NCBI RefSeq assembly: GCF_033446605.1
Contig: NZ_JAWQUO010000024.1
Span: forward strand, 1-64,000
DNA: 64,000 nt
Direction: 5' to 3'
Source: Iodobacter sp025352645
GTDB lineage: Bacteria; Pseudomonadota; Gammaproteobacteria; Burkholderiales; Chitinibacteraceae
Shown one piece after another: positions 25,454 to 34,135 of this stretch (within the stretch, counting starts at the first letter, position 1; each line of letters starts with the position of its first letter). Position numbers and translations under genes: made by a program. The notes beneath the pieces were generated by a model that was given only the letters and a program-made list of their open reading frames with translations, had not been told where the DNA came from and searched no databases.

Positions 25454-25476
25454 CCTGATTATGCCTCTTGCTCATT
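25454..25476 (-). repeat. Solitary copy of the IS/MITE terminal repeat
   Basis: CCTGATTATGCCTCTTGCTC followed by ATT matches the 23-bp termini at 99-121 and 52394-52564 with about two differences. No partner end was found within a few hundred bases, so this is either a decayed MITE or a single-ended remnant. Confidence 0.55.
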
Positions 25477-25520
25477 TTTTGTCGTTTGTCTGAGCATATC
25501 AACGTGAATAGAGTTAACTC

Positions 25521-25548
25521 GTAGGGGCGCTGCTTGCTGCCCCCCTAC
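25521..25548. repeat. Dispersed repeat, family B
   Basis: GTAGGGGCGCTGCTTGCTGC followed by CCCCCTAC. A sister copy (GTAAGGGCGCTGCTTGCTGC, then GCCCTAC) is at 29711-29737 after the RNB gene region. Both lie in spacers and can fold on themselves through the GTAGGG/CCCTAC ends. Confidence 0.6.
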
Positions 25549-25567
25549 AGTATATTGGCCAGAAACC

Positions 25568-26473
25568 TTAAGCCATCCCCAACCAATCTCTATCACACAA
25601 AAAATCGCTATATAGACGCGCTTCTGGGCTGCCTGCCTCTGGGTGGTAATCGTAGCGCCAGTTCACCACGGGTGGCATGGACATCAGGATAGATTCGGTG
25701 CGCCCTCCTGATTGCAAGCCAAATAAAGTGCCACGATCAAATACCAGATTAAATTCTACATAACGACCACGGCGGTAAGACTGCCAATCCCGTTCACGCG
25801 CGCCGTATTCGGCGTCTTCGTGGCGCTCCACGATTGGCACATAGGCGGGTAAAAAGGCATTGCCTACACTTTGCATCATGGCAAAGCTAGCCTCAAAACC
25901 GGAGGCGTTGTAATCATCAAAAAAGATGCCGCCAATGCCACGCGGCTCATTGCGGTGTTTTAAGTGGAAATAACGATCGCACCACGCTTTAAACTGGGGA
26001 TAAAGCTGCACGCCAAAAGGATCGAGCGCGTCTTTGCAGGCTTGATGAAAATGTACCGCATCCGCTTCCAGCCCGTAATAGGGGGTGAGATCCATACCGC
26101 CACCAAACCACCATACATCTTGCTCGCCGTCTTTATAGGCACGGAATAAGCGCACATTCATATGCACGGTAGGGATATAAGGATTGCGTGGATGCAGCAC
26201 CAGCGATACGCCCATCGCTTCAAAAGCACGCCCTGCCAGCTCGGGGCGACCGGCGCTGGCAGATGGCGGCAGTGCATCCCCCATCACATGCGAGAAATTT
26301 ACCCCGCCACGCTCAAACAAGTTGCCGCCTTCGATCACCCGCGTCATACCGCCGCCGCCGCCCGCCCTTTCCCACTGATCGGTATGAAAAGTAGAGCCAT
26401 CGAGCTGCTCCAAGGTGGCCACAATGTTTTGTTGCAGGCTTAAAAGGTAATCTTTTACGGCAGTTGAATTCAT
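25568..26473 (-). CDS. hemF: Oxygen-dependent coproporphyrinogen III oxidase (HemF)
   Basis: This 301-residue enzyme converts coproporphyrinogen III to protoporphyrinogen IX in haem synthesis, using oxygen. The family blocks are present: GGGGGMTRVIEGGNLFERGGVNFSHV (shown here to mark residues about 40-65), the HMNVRLF and WWFGGGMDLTPYY stretches, and FNLVFDRGTLFGLQSGGRTESILMSMPP near the C-terminus. Start at 26473 (MNSTAVKD): GGGGA lies five bases upstream, and a longer frame to 26506 would include repeat-derived codons. hemA, another haem gene, lies at 31024-32271. Confidence 0.95.
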   Translation of the reverse strand: MNSTAVKDYLLSLQQNIVATLEQLDGSTFHTDQWERAGGGGGMTRVIEGGNLFERGGVNFSHVMGDALPPSASAGRPELAGRAFEAMGVSLVLHPRNPYIPTVHMNVRLFRAYKDGEQDVWWFGGGMDLTPYYGLEADAVHFHQACKDALDPFGVQLYPQFKAWCDRYFHLKHRNEPRGIGGIFFDDYNASGFEASFAMMQSVGNAFLPAYVPIVERHEDAEYGARERDWQSYRRGRYVEFNLVFDRGTLFGLQSGGRTESILMSMPPVVNWRYDYHPEAGSPEARLYSDFLCDRDWLGMA

Positions 26474-26490
26474 TATGATCCCCATATATC

Positions 26491-26515
26491 TGTAGGGGCA
26501 CGGCATGCCGTGCCA
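26491..26515. repeat. Dispersed palindrome, family A
   Basis: GTAGGGGCACGGCATGCCGT followed by GCC; the perfect core is 26497-26514. It lies between the panD terminator and the hemF start, where it would sit in the hemF leader. Confidence 0.75.
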
Positions 26516-26527
26516 TTAATGCCGCGC

Positions 26528-26559
26528 AAAAAACAGGCTGCCCCTTGAGGCAGCCTGTT
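26528..26559 (-). terminator. Rho-independent terminator of panD
   Basis: Read on the minus strand, AACAGGCTGCC and GGCAGCCTGTT form an 11-bp stem with a six-base loop followed by TTTTG. It lies 24 bases after the panD stop and separates panD from hemF. Confidence 0.88.
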
Positions 26560-26582
26560 CATCATGGGCATACAAGCTAGCA

Positions 26583-26963
26583 TTAAGCCGCTTGCTCTGG
26601 CGCATCATGCTTAATTTCTTTGATTCGGTTATCGCCATCCACAAACACCAGCTGCGGGTGAAAGTTGGCGATTTCGGCTTCTTCAAACTGAGCAAAGGTG
26701 GCGATAATCAGTAAATCACCCACTGCAGCACGGCGCGCAGCCGAGCCATTGACCGAAATAATCCCCGAGCCACGTTCAGCCTTAATGGCGTAGGTAGAGA
26801 AACGCTCGCCGTTATCCACATTCCAGATATGAATCTGCTCGTGCACCAAGATATTGGCGGCTTCAAGTAGATTTTCATCAATCGCACACGAGCCTTCGTA
26901 ATGCAGCTCCGAATGAGTGGTGGTACAGCGATGAATTTTCGATTTAAGCAGGGAGCGTTGCAT
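26583..26963 (-). CDS. panD: Aspartate 1-decarboxylase (PanD) precursor
   Basis: This 126-residue pyruvoyl enzyme makes beta-alanine from aspartate for pantothenate synthesis. Self-cleavage occurs between Gly24 and Ser25 in LHYEGSCAID to form the pyruvoyl group. Tyr58-type and other active-site residues lie in the NGERFSTYAI and GSGIISVNGSAAR blocks. GGAG lies seven bases before the ATG. It is a single gene with its own terminator; panB/panC are not in the window. Confidence 0.96.
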   Translation of the reverse strand: MQRSLLKSKIHRCTTTHSELHYEGSCAIDENLLEAANILVHEQIHIWNVDNGERFSTYAIKAERGSGIISVNGSAARRAAVGDLLIIATFAQFEEAEIANFHPQLVFVDGDNRIKEIKHDAPEQAA

Positions 26964-27104
26964 GGCGTTTCTCCAGCCCGTTTCTGGGCAGGGCTGTTTC
27001 AGAAGGGATCAGATTATAATCCCAGAAACGGTGATTGGACAGGGTAAGGTTTAAATCAATTGACGCATCGCAGCAATTTACAATCTTGCGACGATTTAAA
27101 CTTA

Positions 27105-27653
27105 CTAGCCTCGATAAATAAAGCAGCCATCTAGCAAAAATTCTCCATCTGCCACGCGGGCATCGGGGGAAACACGGTCAAAGTTTAATTGCTGACCATC
27201 AACCACCACCCACGCAGGAATAGGCTTTGCCTGATAGCTGCCGATCACTTCAATAGCGCGCTGTATATTTGCGGGACTAATCACCCGAGGTGCCGGGCTG
27301 GCAGCCACCGGCGTGGTTTCAGGCTCACGTGGTGCAGCAGCAGCTTCAATCTCGGCCGCTTGCAAGGGCAAATTACGTAAATACAAATTAAAAGCAAATT
27401 GCGGCAAGATCAGCCGACGTACTTTTTTGTCATCATCAATAATGCAACACACACCGAACTCTGCATCACATTTAGGGCAATGCGCTTTGGCTGCGATGGC
27501 AATATGGTTTTCTACCAAACGCGCAATGCCGAGCATATCATTGGCTTGTAACATTTCTCCACAGCTCACGCAGGGTTTAGAGAATTGTTTAACCAGCGTG
27601 CCATTTTTAAACTTTAATGGCAGGCATTGCTTAAGGCGTTGATTAGGTAGCAT
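27105..27653 (-). CDS. Uncharacterised protein with a zinc-ribbon-like N-terminus
   Basis: The 182-residue product has two CxxC pairs in its first 70 residues (CVSC at about 28 and CPKC at about 59), consistent with one zinc ribbon. CVSCGEMLQANDMLGIARLV and AHCPKCDAEFGVCC flank it. An Ala/Pro-rich linker follows (about 100-125), and a C-terminal block that includes KPIPAWVVVDGQQLNFDRVSPDARV. I do not recognise the family. It lies between panD and the RNB nuclease gene, 87 bases after the latter, and may be co-transcribed with it. No ribosome site is obvious. Confidence 0.55.
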   Translation of the reverse strand: MLPNQRLKQCLPLKFKNGTLVKQFSKPCVSCGEMLQANDMLGIARLVENHIAIAAKAHCPKCDAEFGVCCIIDDDKKVRRLILPQFAFNLYLRNLPLQAAEIEAAAAPREPETTPVAASPAPRVISPANIQRAIEVIGSYQAKPIPAWVVVDGQQLNFDRVSPDARVADGEFLLDGCFIYRG

Positions 27654-27739
27654 TTATGATCATCATAGTGTGTTAAACAGGGAGTGAGGACTAGAGAGCA
27701 GGGAATAAAACGGCCCCCACCCTCCCATTATCCCCGCCT

Positions 27740-29587
27740 TTAAATCGTTGCCATACGCGTTTCAAGCAGCAGCTCTAGTAAGTCAATTTTCATCACTTGT
27801 AGGCTGACCGTTGTGCCCGCTGGTAGTTCCGGTATACCTGCACGAATCACTAAAGGCATGCCATCTACCCGCACCAAATTTTCTTTTATCACCACGGCGG
27901 TAATTTCGCGTTTGTTTTCTTGCTGTAACCAACGCAAACACCAGTATCGTTCCATCTTATCTTGTAATTCGGCGTAAGCTGCATAAGCAGTATCAAAACT
28001 TCCGATAATCGAATACAACTCGGCATCATTCTTTTGGAAACGTGGCTTAGTATTGCCCAGCAAAGCCAATAATTGCAGCTGATTCACGTAATCCACAGCA
28101 CGGCGTAACGGTGAAGAGGCCCAAGAGTAGCACTCTACACCTAGCCCAATATGCGGGCCTGCCTGTGTAGTTAGGCGCACACGCCCACCATTTTGGCCGC
28201 GATAAATCCCCGCCACTTGGCCCTGCATTAAATCCTTGCCCCAAGTGCTATTGGCTAAAATCATTAGCTCGGCAACTAGCTTATCCATTGGCGCGCCACG
28301 TTTACGCGGCACAATGCGCACCCGTTTTGCCCCATCCATATCATCAATATAGAAGCTGTAGTCAATTTTAAGCGGCACGCTTGGATCAGCCTTGCCACGT
28401 CGCCCTTCTAAGGCACCCGCAAAATGCCAAAGAAAGGTGATTTCTTCTTTCCACGGAAAATCAGGCGCACCTTCTTTGCCTGCGGTATTTTCATTGAATA
28501 CTGGCTCTAGTTGTTCGTGGCGCAAATTAGCGGCAATCGGCACCATTTCAACCACGCTACGATGCGATAGCACATCAAAGCCCAGCGACAACTCTAAATA
28601 CATGCTGAGCGCTGGGCAGGTTTTACCTTCTTGCAGGGTAAACACCTCCACCACTTCATTAGGCAACATGGTGATCTTATCGCCAGGCATATACACGGTA
28701 GATAGACGATCCAGAATGATTTTATCTACATCAGAGCCCGCCGCAATACCCAAGGCAGGCGCGGCGATATGGATGCCCACCTGCCAATTACCATTGGGCA
28801 GACGCTTTAAACTGAAGGCATCGTCAATCTCAGTAGTGGTGGAATCATCAATACTAAAGGCTTGCACATCAGCCACCGGCAAATCTGCAGGGCAGCTTAC
28901 TGGCTCAGTGGGGGCAAAGCCTCGGCCTTTTGGGAAAGACTCAGCCAAAAAGCCATCCAGCAGATAAGCGCCTACATCGGGAATCGCACCGATTTTTTCC
29001 ATCAGGCGTAGCGGTGAGGTTTGCATTGCATCGCTTGCTGCCGCCAGTGTTTTCCACTCTAGCGTGTTTTTATCAGGGCGATGTAATAACTTGCTAACAA
29101 GGGGAATAAATGACTCTGGCAAAGCGCCCGCTTGCAGCTCGGCCTGCCAGATCGCCATTTGCTCGGCTTCTTTTTTCTTTTTTTCTAAGCCCGCCAGAGC
29201 GGCTTTTAGATTGTCTTCAGGAGCGGCCTTATAGTGACCACGGCCCTTACGGTAAAAATACATAGGCGCTGCGTGTAGACGAATTAACGCTGCCGCTTGC
29301 TGCTGCACCGATGGATTCGCACCAAAGTATTCTGCGGCAATATCATTAAACGCAAATTCTTCAGCACCACAACATTCCCACAGAAAATCGATATCAATTT
29401 CATCCGCTGCGGCCTGAGCCGCTTTTAGGAAGTCATCCAAGCTAATCCGCTCAAAGCGCAGCAGCACATTGGCCGCCTTCACTTTAAAACGCTTACCACG
29501 GGTATCTTCAAGCATCAGGCTTGCCGCCTGCTCTTCCTTGATGGTGGCTACCTTGAAATTACCATCTTCCTCAAAAAAAACATTCAT
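27740..29587 (-). CDS. RNB-domain ribonuclease (RNase II/R family)
   Basis: This 615-residue exoribonuclease degrades RNA 3' to 5'. Its catalytic RNB domain contains FSIDDSTTTEIDDAFSLKRL (the cluster of Asp residues that bind magnesium, about residues 245-265) and PGDKITMLPNEVVE. Arg-rich SPLRRAVDYVNQLQLLA lies near residue 500. It is shorter than RNase R and has a divergent N-terminus (MNVFFEEDGNFKVATI), as in the RNB proteins of beta- and gammaproteobacteria. The ATG at 29587 is preferred over an upstream GTG-started extension. Confidence 0.85.
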   Translation of the reverse strand: MNVFFEEDGNFKVATIKEEQAASLMLEDTRGKRFKVKAANVLLRFERISLDDFLKAAQAAADEIDIDFLWECCGAEEFAFNDIAAEYFGANPSVQQQAAALIRLHAAPMYFYRKGRGHYKAAPEDNLKAALAGLEKKKKEAEQMAIWQAELQAGALPESFIPLVSKLLHRPDKNTLEWKTLAAASDAMQTSPLRLMEKIGAIPDVGAYLLDGFLAESFPKGRGFAPTEPVSCPADLPVADVQAFSIDDSTTTEIDDAFSLKRLPNGNWQVGIHIAAPALGIAAGSDVDKIILDRLSTVYMPGDKITMLPNEVVEVFTLQEGKTCPALSMYLELSLGFDVLSHRSVVEMVPIAANLRHEQLEPVFNENTAGKEGAPDFPWKEEITFLWHFAGALEGRRGKADPSVPLKIDYSFYIDDMDGAKRVRIVPRKRGAPMDKLVAELMILANSTWGKDLMQGQVAGIYRGQNGGRVRLTTQAGPHIGLGVECYSWASSPLRRAVDYVNQLQLLALLGNTKPRFQKNDAELYSIIGSFDTAYAAYAELQDKMERYWCLRWLQQENKREITAVVIKENLVRVDGMPLVIRAGIPELPAGTTVSLQVMKIDLLELLLETRMATI

Positions 29588-29710
29588 TCGCACGCCGCCA
29601 GCAATCATTAAGTGTTAGCCGAGCATTATAACAAGGTCCGACCTACACCGCTTGACGGCAGGCTTGCAAAGCATAAGGGATAAAAAATATCGTCCACGTA
29701 AAGCACAAAT

Positions 29711-29778
29711 GTAAGGGCGCTGCTTGCTGCGCCCTACTCCTGAGCATGTGCTACCGCGTGGGAACAGATGCCCACCCT
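29711..29778. repeat. Family B and family C repeats before the RNB gene and at the prfA end
   Basis: A family B copy (GTAAGGGCGCTGCTTGCTGC, then GCCCTAC) is at 29711-29737. A family C copy, CTACCGCGTGGGAACAGATG followed by CCCACCCTA, runs from about 29750 to 29778. The last three bases of family C (CTA) are the complement of the prfA stop codon TAG, so the repeat abuts or supplies the end of prfA. Confidence 0.55.
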
Positions 29779-30856
29779 ACTCGCCGCCCAATTGCGCCAG
29801 CAGCTCGGTCTGATGCTCGTTGACCAAGGCTTGGGTCAGGTCGTTCATGTCGCCATCCATAATGTAATCAAGCTTATACAGCGTCAGATTGATGCGGTGA
29901 TCGGTCATACGGCCCTGCGGGAAGTTATAAGTGCGGATACGCTCGGACCGATCGCCAGAGCCCACCAGTGATTTACGCTGAGCGGCTTCAACGGCGTGGC
30001 GTTCGCGGTCTTGCACGTCTTTAATGCGGGCGGCCAGCACCGATAAGGCGCGGGCTTTATTTTTGTGCTGGCTTCGATCATCCTGGCATTCCACCACAAT
30101 GCCGCTTGGGATATGCGTTACCCGCACCGCCGAATCGGTTTTGTTAATGTGCTGACCACCGGCCCCGCTGGCACGGAAGGTATCGATGCGTAAATCGGCG
30201 GGGTTGATATGAATTTCTTCTGCTTCATCCGCTTCTGCCATTACCGCCACGGTACACGCCGAGGTGTGAATCCGCCCTTGGGTTTCGGTAGCTGGCACGC
30301 GTTGCACCCGATGCGCACCGGATTCAAACTTCAGCCATGAATATGCGCCAAAGCCCACAATGCGGGCGATAATTTCGCGGTAGCCGCCCAGATCAGATTC
30401 ACTGGCCGATACCACTTCTACCTGCCAGCGATTACGCTCAGCAAAGCGGCTATACATGCGGAATAAATCCCCAGCAAATAGTGCCGCTTCGTCCCCGCCC
30501 GTACCGGCACGGATTTCCAAAAAGATATTACGCTCGTCATTAGGATCTTTTGGCAGCAGCGCTTTTTGCAGCTCGATTTCTAAAGCCTCGATGCGCACTT
30601 TGCCTTCTTTGATTTCTTCTTCGGCCATATCCCGCATATCAGGATCAGCCAGCATTTCTGTGGCATCGGCTATATCGGTTTCAATTTGCGTAAAGCGGTG
30701 ATAAAGCGCCACCACCGGCTCTAATTCCGCGCGCTCTTTTGTTAGCTTGCGATAGCTATTCATATCGCGGGTGGCTTCTTCTGTAGCAAGTAAGGCGTCG
30801 ACTTCTTCAAGGCGGTCAGCAAGTTGCGCCAATTTGGCGGCAATAGAAGGTTTCAT
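29777..30856 (-). CDS. prfA: Peptide chain release factor 1 (RF1)
   Basis: This 359-residue factor terminates translation at UAA and UAG codons. The peptidyl-hydrolysis motif GGQ is in RASGAGGQHINKTDSAVRVTHIP (about residue 233). The tip of domain 2 carries the sequence VQRVPATETQGRIHTS (PxT type, as in RF1 rather than RF2). The gene follows hemA on the same strand, a conserved order; the prmC methyltransferase that usually comes next is not present. An inverted repeat lies between hemA and prfA, and another repeat at the 3' end provides the TAG. Confidence 0.96.
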   Translation of the reverse strand: MKPSIAAKLAQLADRLEEVDALLATEEATRDMNSYRKLTKERAELEPVVALYHRFTQIETDIADATEMLADPDMRDMAEEEIKEGKVRIEALEIELQKALLPKDPNDERNIFLEIRAGTGGDEAALFAGDLFRMYSRFAERNRWQVEVVSASESDLGGYREIIARIVGFGAYSWLKFESGAHRVQRVPATETQGRIHTSACTVAVMAEADEAEEIHINPADLRIDTFRASGAGGQHINKTDSAVRVTHIPSGIVVECQDDRSQHKNKARALSVLAARIKDVQDRERHAVEAAQRKSLVGSGDRSERIRTYNFPQGRMTDHRINLTLYKLDYIMDGDMNDLTQALVNEHQTELLAQLGGE

Positions 30857-30905
30857 TTCAGTTCCACGAAATATTTAATGATCTTAAAAACAGATCTGTA
30901 GACAG

Positions 30906-30982
30906 GTAGGTTGGCGCTGAGTGCAACGAAGCCCAACATTGCAGTGTGAATGTTGGGCTTCGCAAGCTCAGCACCAACCTAC
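30906..30982. repeat. Dispersed palindromic repeat, family D
   Basis: An inverted repeat with arms GTAGGTTGGCGCTGAGTGCA and the complementary end GCTCAGCACCAACCTAC enclose GAAGCCCAACATT and AATGTTGGGCTTC. The inner and outer stems can make a long cruciform or RNA hairpin between hemA and prfA. It is homologous to the copy at 17838-17908. Confidence 0.75.
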
Positions 30983-31023
30983 AAATTTGCTCTATAGGTT
31001 TTTTAAAGCGAATAAAAGCGCAG

Positions 31024-32271
31024 CTACTCGTGCAGACGGTAGAGGCGGCGTACGGTGGCGAGGGTGTTTTCTTGATCTTCGGGCAGCACGTTATTTAAGG
31101 CAGCCAGTGGCGCGTGCATAAATTTATTCGCCATTTGCCGCGAGAACTCTTCTAATACCGCTGCGGCGTTTTCGCCAGCGGCTAGTTTTTTATGCGCTTT
31201 TTCTAATTCATGCCGCGCAATTCTATCGGCATAATCTTTTAAATCACGGATAGTTGGCACCAAGGCGCGGCTAGCTACCCAGCGATGAAAATCTCCTACT
31301 CGCTCGCAAATAATTGCTTCGGCAGATTCTACTTCGCCCGCCCGAGATTCTTGCCCTTGGCGGACTACTTCGGCCAAATCGTCCACCGTATACAGATAAA
31401 CATCGGATAAATCGCCCACTTCGGCTTCTACATCACGCGGCACGGCTAAATCCACCATAAACATCGGGCGGCGCTTACGCTCTTTGAGTGCGCGCTCTAC
31501 CATACCCTTGCCCACAATCGGCAAGGGTGCTGCGGTGGAGGTCACCACGATATCAAATTCGGCTAATCGAAAAGGTAAATCTGAAAGTAGTATCGCCTCG
31601 CCACCAAACTGATTAGCGAGTGCTTGGCCGCGCTCAATAGTGCGATTAGCCACGGCAATATGCTTAGGGTTACGCGCATGAAAGTGCGTAGCGCAGAGCT
31701 CGATCATTTCGCCTGCGCCGATAAACAGCACCTTACAGGATGCCACCGAAGGGAATAATCGCTCAGCTAAGCGCACCGATGCGGCGGCCATAGAAACCGA
31801 GGCTGCGCCAATACGGGTTTGCGAGCGCACTTCTTTAGCCACAGAAAACGCACGTTGAAACACGCCATTCAGTAACACACCCATCGTGCCCGCATCACGC
31901 GCAAAGCGCTCGGCGTCTTTAAGCTGGCCTAAAATCTGTGTTTCACCCAGCACCATCGAATCTAAACCACTGGCCACCCGAAACGCATGCGTTGCCGCCT
32001 CGCCACCATTGAGCAAATACAGATGCGGCTCAATATCTTGGATGCTGTGCCCACGCGTTTGTGCCAGCCACGCCAAAACTTGCTGTGGCTCACGCGTATT
32101 ACAGTAAAGCTCGGTGCGATTACAGGTAGACACAATGGCGGCTTCTGTTACGCCATGTTCTGCACTCAGCATGGCTAAAGCGGCCGGTAATTCTGCTGGA
32201 GTAAACGCGAGCCTCTCCCTGACTGCAACAGGCGCAGTATGGTAATTCACTCCGAGAACAAGCAGATTCAT
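31024..32271 (-). CDS. hemA: Glutamyl-tRNA reductase (HemA)
   Basis: This 415-residue enzyme reduces glutamyl-tRNA to glutamate-1-semialdehyde, the first committed step of haem synthesis. The N-terminal domain begins MNLLVLGVNYHTAPVAVRERLAF. The catalytic cysteine lies in VSTCNRTELYC (about Cys50), and the substrate block GLDSMVLGETQILGQLKDA follows. The NADPH domain includes VLFIGAGEMIELCA. Length and motifs are complete. It is followed by prfA, and a 166-bp spacer with a repeat separates them, so some translational or transcript break is likely. Confidence 0.95.
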   Translation of the reverse strand: MNLLVLGVNYHTAPVAVRERLAFTPAELPAALAMLSAEHGVTEAAIVSTCNRTELYCNTREPQQVLAWLAQTRGHSIQDIEPHLYLLNGGEAATHAFRVASGLDSMVLGETQILGQLKDAERFARDAGTMGVLLNGVFQRAFSVAKEVRSQTRIGAASVSMAAASVRLAERLFPSVASCKVLFIGAGEMIELCATHFHARNPKHIAVANRTIERGQALANQFGGEAILLSDLPFRLAEFDIVVTSTAAPLPIVGKGMVERALKERKRRPMFMVDLAVPRDVEAEVGDLSDVYLYTVDDLAEVVRQGQESRAGEVESAEAIICERVGDFHRWVASRALVPTIRDLKDYADRIARHELEKAHKKLAAGENAAAVLEEFSRQMANKFMHAPLAALNNVLPEDQENTLATVRRLYRLHE

Positions 32272-32581
32272 AAGGATTTATCAGCAGCGGGCGAAAGAAA
32301 ACCGCCCATTTTACCCTGAAACGGTAAGCAACTCACGGCGAAGTGGCGAATGCCATTCTGCATAATTCGGCTTGACCTTTTAGCTGAAGCTCTCATCGCC
32401 AATTTAGCACTGTAAAAACGGATGCATCATTGGCAAACAAAGAGTGAGAAAGAAGCAAGCAAGAATAAGTAATGCCGCCTGCATTCCAATTAACACCTAA
32501 GAAGGCTCTAAACACGTTGTCATGCATGACCAACAAGGATCGAAGAGCTCCCTTAAGCATTAAACGGCAAGGCTAGCCGCC
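32272..32581. other. Spacer before hemA, no gene seen
   Basis: This 310-bp stretch holds no frame with a ribosome site or family resemblance. Transcription here is leftward, so the hemA promoter and the end of the PilZ-like gene transcript should both lie in it. No strong terminator was found; a weak CGGC/GCCG stem lies near 32563-32577. Confidence 0.4.
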
Positions 32582-34135
32582 TTATTCCACCTGATACTCA
32601 AATAAATCGTAGCCCATTTGCTGCTCTATTAATTTACCCGCTCGCATCAGCATTTCACCGTTTATGGTTAAAACAGATAACTCACGCTTGGCAATATAGC
32701 TTCCCTTTGGCGTGAGCATCATGGCTGATTGTTTTAAAGCGGGGATTTCAGGGAGCAGCAAGCCGGGTTGATATTCCACCCCTGCTAAGCCTATCGTTGG
32801 TCTAAACATTACGGCAGAGGCGCGCACGGTCATAATCTGCAAGCCAATTTCAAGCTCGTGGCTATTCATTTGTTGCAACCAACGCACCGATGCAATCATC
32901 CAGTTCTCGCTACCCTGCGCCCGCAATGCCACGATTTCTCCTGCCCGCACGCGCTCAACGGGGATGTGTTCTGCAGAAACTGCATAACCTCCGGGGCTTT
33001 CATTGACTACTTTCCAGTGTGTAATCGGCAATTCTTCGTTTACGCTGCTCGGCTCAGCGTCTTCCAGTAAATTTTCTTCTGGCTCAAGCAAGGCATGGCC
33101 CGCATTCACGCACAGCACGGCAGCCCTAATGCCAATGCAAAGATCCACCGGCGTATCAGAAGCAATTCTTTGGAAAGTGCGCTTGGCAGAAATGGTCCAC
33201 TGCCTGCAGACCCGACGCAAGATTTCTATCCACATTAAAACTTTACTGCGATCATTTGCCATAGGCGCTTTAATTTCTAAAGCCACTAAGGATTTATGCA
33301 ATTGCCGCACTAATTCTGAAGTATCCAGCAAGACGCCCCCGCCTAAATACCCTTCCATAGTACGAGCGCCGATATATTGCGGAGCCTTATCTTCATCCAA
33401 GCTCACTAAGAAAAAACCTGCCGAGCTGCCCAATTGGGATACTGGTTGAAAATGCGCATAACCTGCGTAATTTTCAACAATTTCAATGACTTTATCGAGC
33501 TCAAGCCCAGAAAAGCGCTGCGGCTCTGATAAAGCCAGTAGCAAAATGTATTTATACGTACGTGCCACACTTGGGGCGTTTTTGTCGCTGGTGGTTTGCT
33601 CAATCAGCTGCGACTCAACGGCATAGCGAAACAACTTATGCATCTCTAGCCAAATTCCCTCAGGCACAGGCATATACACCCGATAGCTAAGCTGAGAGAG
33701 GCGATAATATTGCGCTAATATTTTTTGAATCAGCACTGGGGCCAATTTGGTATTGCCAAAGGCGAAACGCTTATCCAAGCGATCGGTGAGGGCTATTTTA
33801 TAACCATCAGCCAATTCCAAATACAGGCGACGCGCCAATAAGGCCGCCGTTTGCGCTTGATCTTTTAGTGGCAAACCTGGCACGCGATAGACCAGCTCCA
33901 AACCACCTGACAGTAACTCTAAGGCGGTAGCGTATTCATCCAGTAATTTAATTCGATCATCAGGGCCGATTTTTACCCGATTGCACGCCGTCAATGCATC
34001 ACACATTTGCCGCCCTGCCCCAAGTGGATTTGCCATAGGCAAAGCAATTAACCACTCACGTAAACGCTTGGGGTTAGTTTCCACACTACTTGCGAGATTA
34101 GGATCGCAATCCGGCAACTTAAGCGACAGCAACAT
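32582..34135 (-). CDS. Uncharacterised PilZ-like (c-di-GMP-related) protein
   Basis: The 517-residue protein is mostly alpha-helical. Its C-terminal part (about 370-510) has features of a PilZ-like beta-barrel, including GGYAVSAEHIPVERVRAGEIVALRAQ and NSHELEIGLQIM. Such proteins occur in Neisseriales and Burkholderiales as conserved unknowns. I saw no perfect RxxxR...DxSxxG c-di-GMP motif, so binding is uncertain. The ATG at 34135 lies 17 bases inside the bioA 3' end with GGAG seven bases before it, so it is translated after bioA; an extended frame to 34168 lacks this support. Confidence 0.6.
   Translation of the reverse strand: MLLSLKLPDCDPNLASSVETNPKRLREWLIALPMANPLGAGRQMCDALTACNRVKIGPDDRIKLLDEYATALELLSGGLELVYRVPGLPLKDQAQTAALLARRLYLELADGYKIALTDRLDKRFAFGNTKLAPVLIQKILAQYYRLSQLSYRVYMPVPEGIWLEMHKLFRYAVESQLIEQTTSDKNAPSVARTYKYILLLALSEPQRFSGLELDKVIEIVENYAGYAHFQPVSQLGSSAGFFLVSLDEDKAPQYIGARTMEGYLGGGVLLDTSELVRQLHKSLVALEIKAPMANDRSKVLMWIEILRRVCRQWTISAKRTFQRIASDTPVDLCIGIRAAVLCVNAGHALLEPEENLLEDAEPSSVNEELPITHWKVVNESPGGYAVSAEHIPVERVRAGEIVALRAQGSENWMIASVRWLQQMNSHELEIGLQIMTVRASAVMFRPTIGLAGVEYQPGLLLPEIPALKQSAMMLTPKGSYIAKRELSVLTINGEMLMRAGKLIEQQMGYDLFEYQVE

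Noticed and set aside
26162..26443. Long plus-strand frame opposite hemF
   Set aside because: It is the antisense shadow of hemF, which has full family motifs; the frame has none.
28392..28967. 191-codon plus-strand frame opposite the RNB gene
   Set aside because: Shadow of the RNB coding sequence; serine-rich composition is typical of antisense frames.
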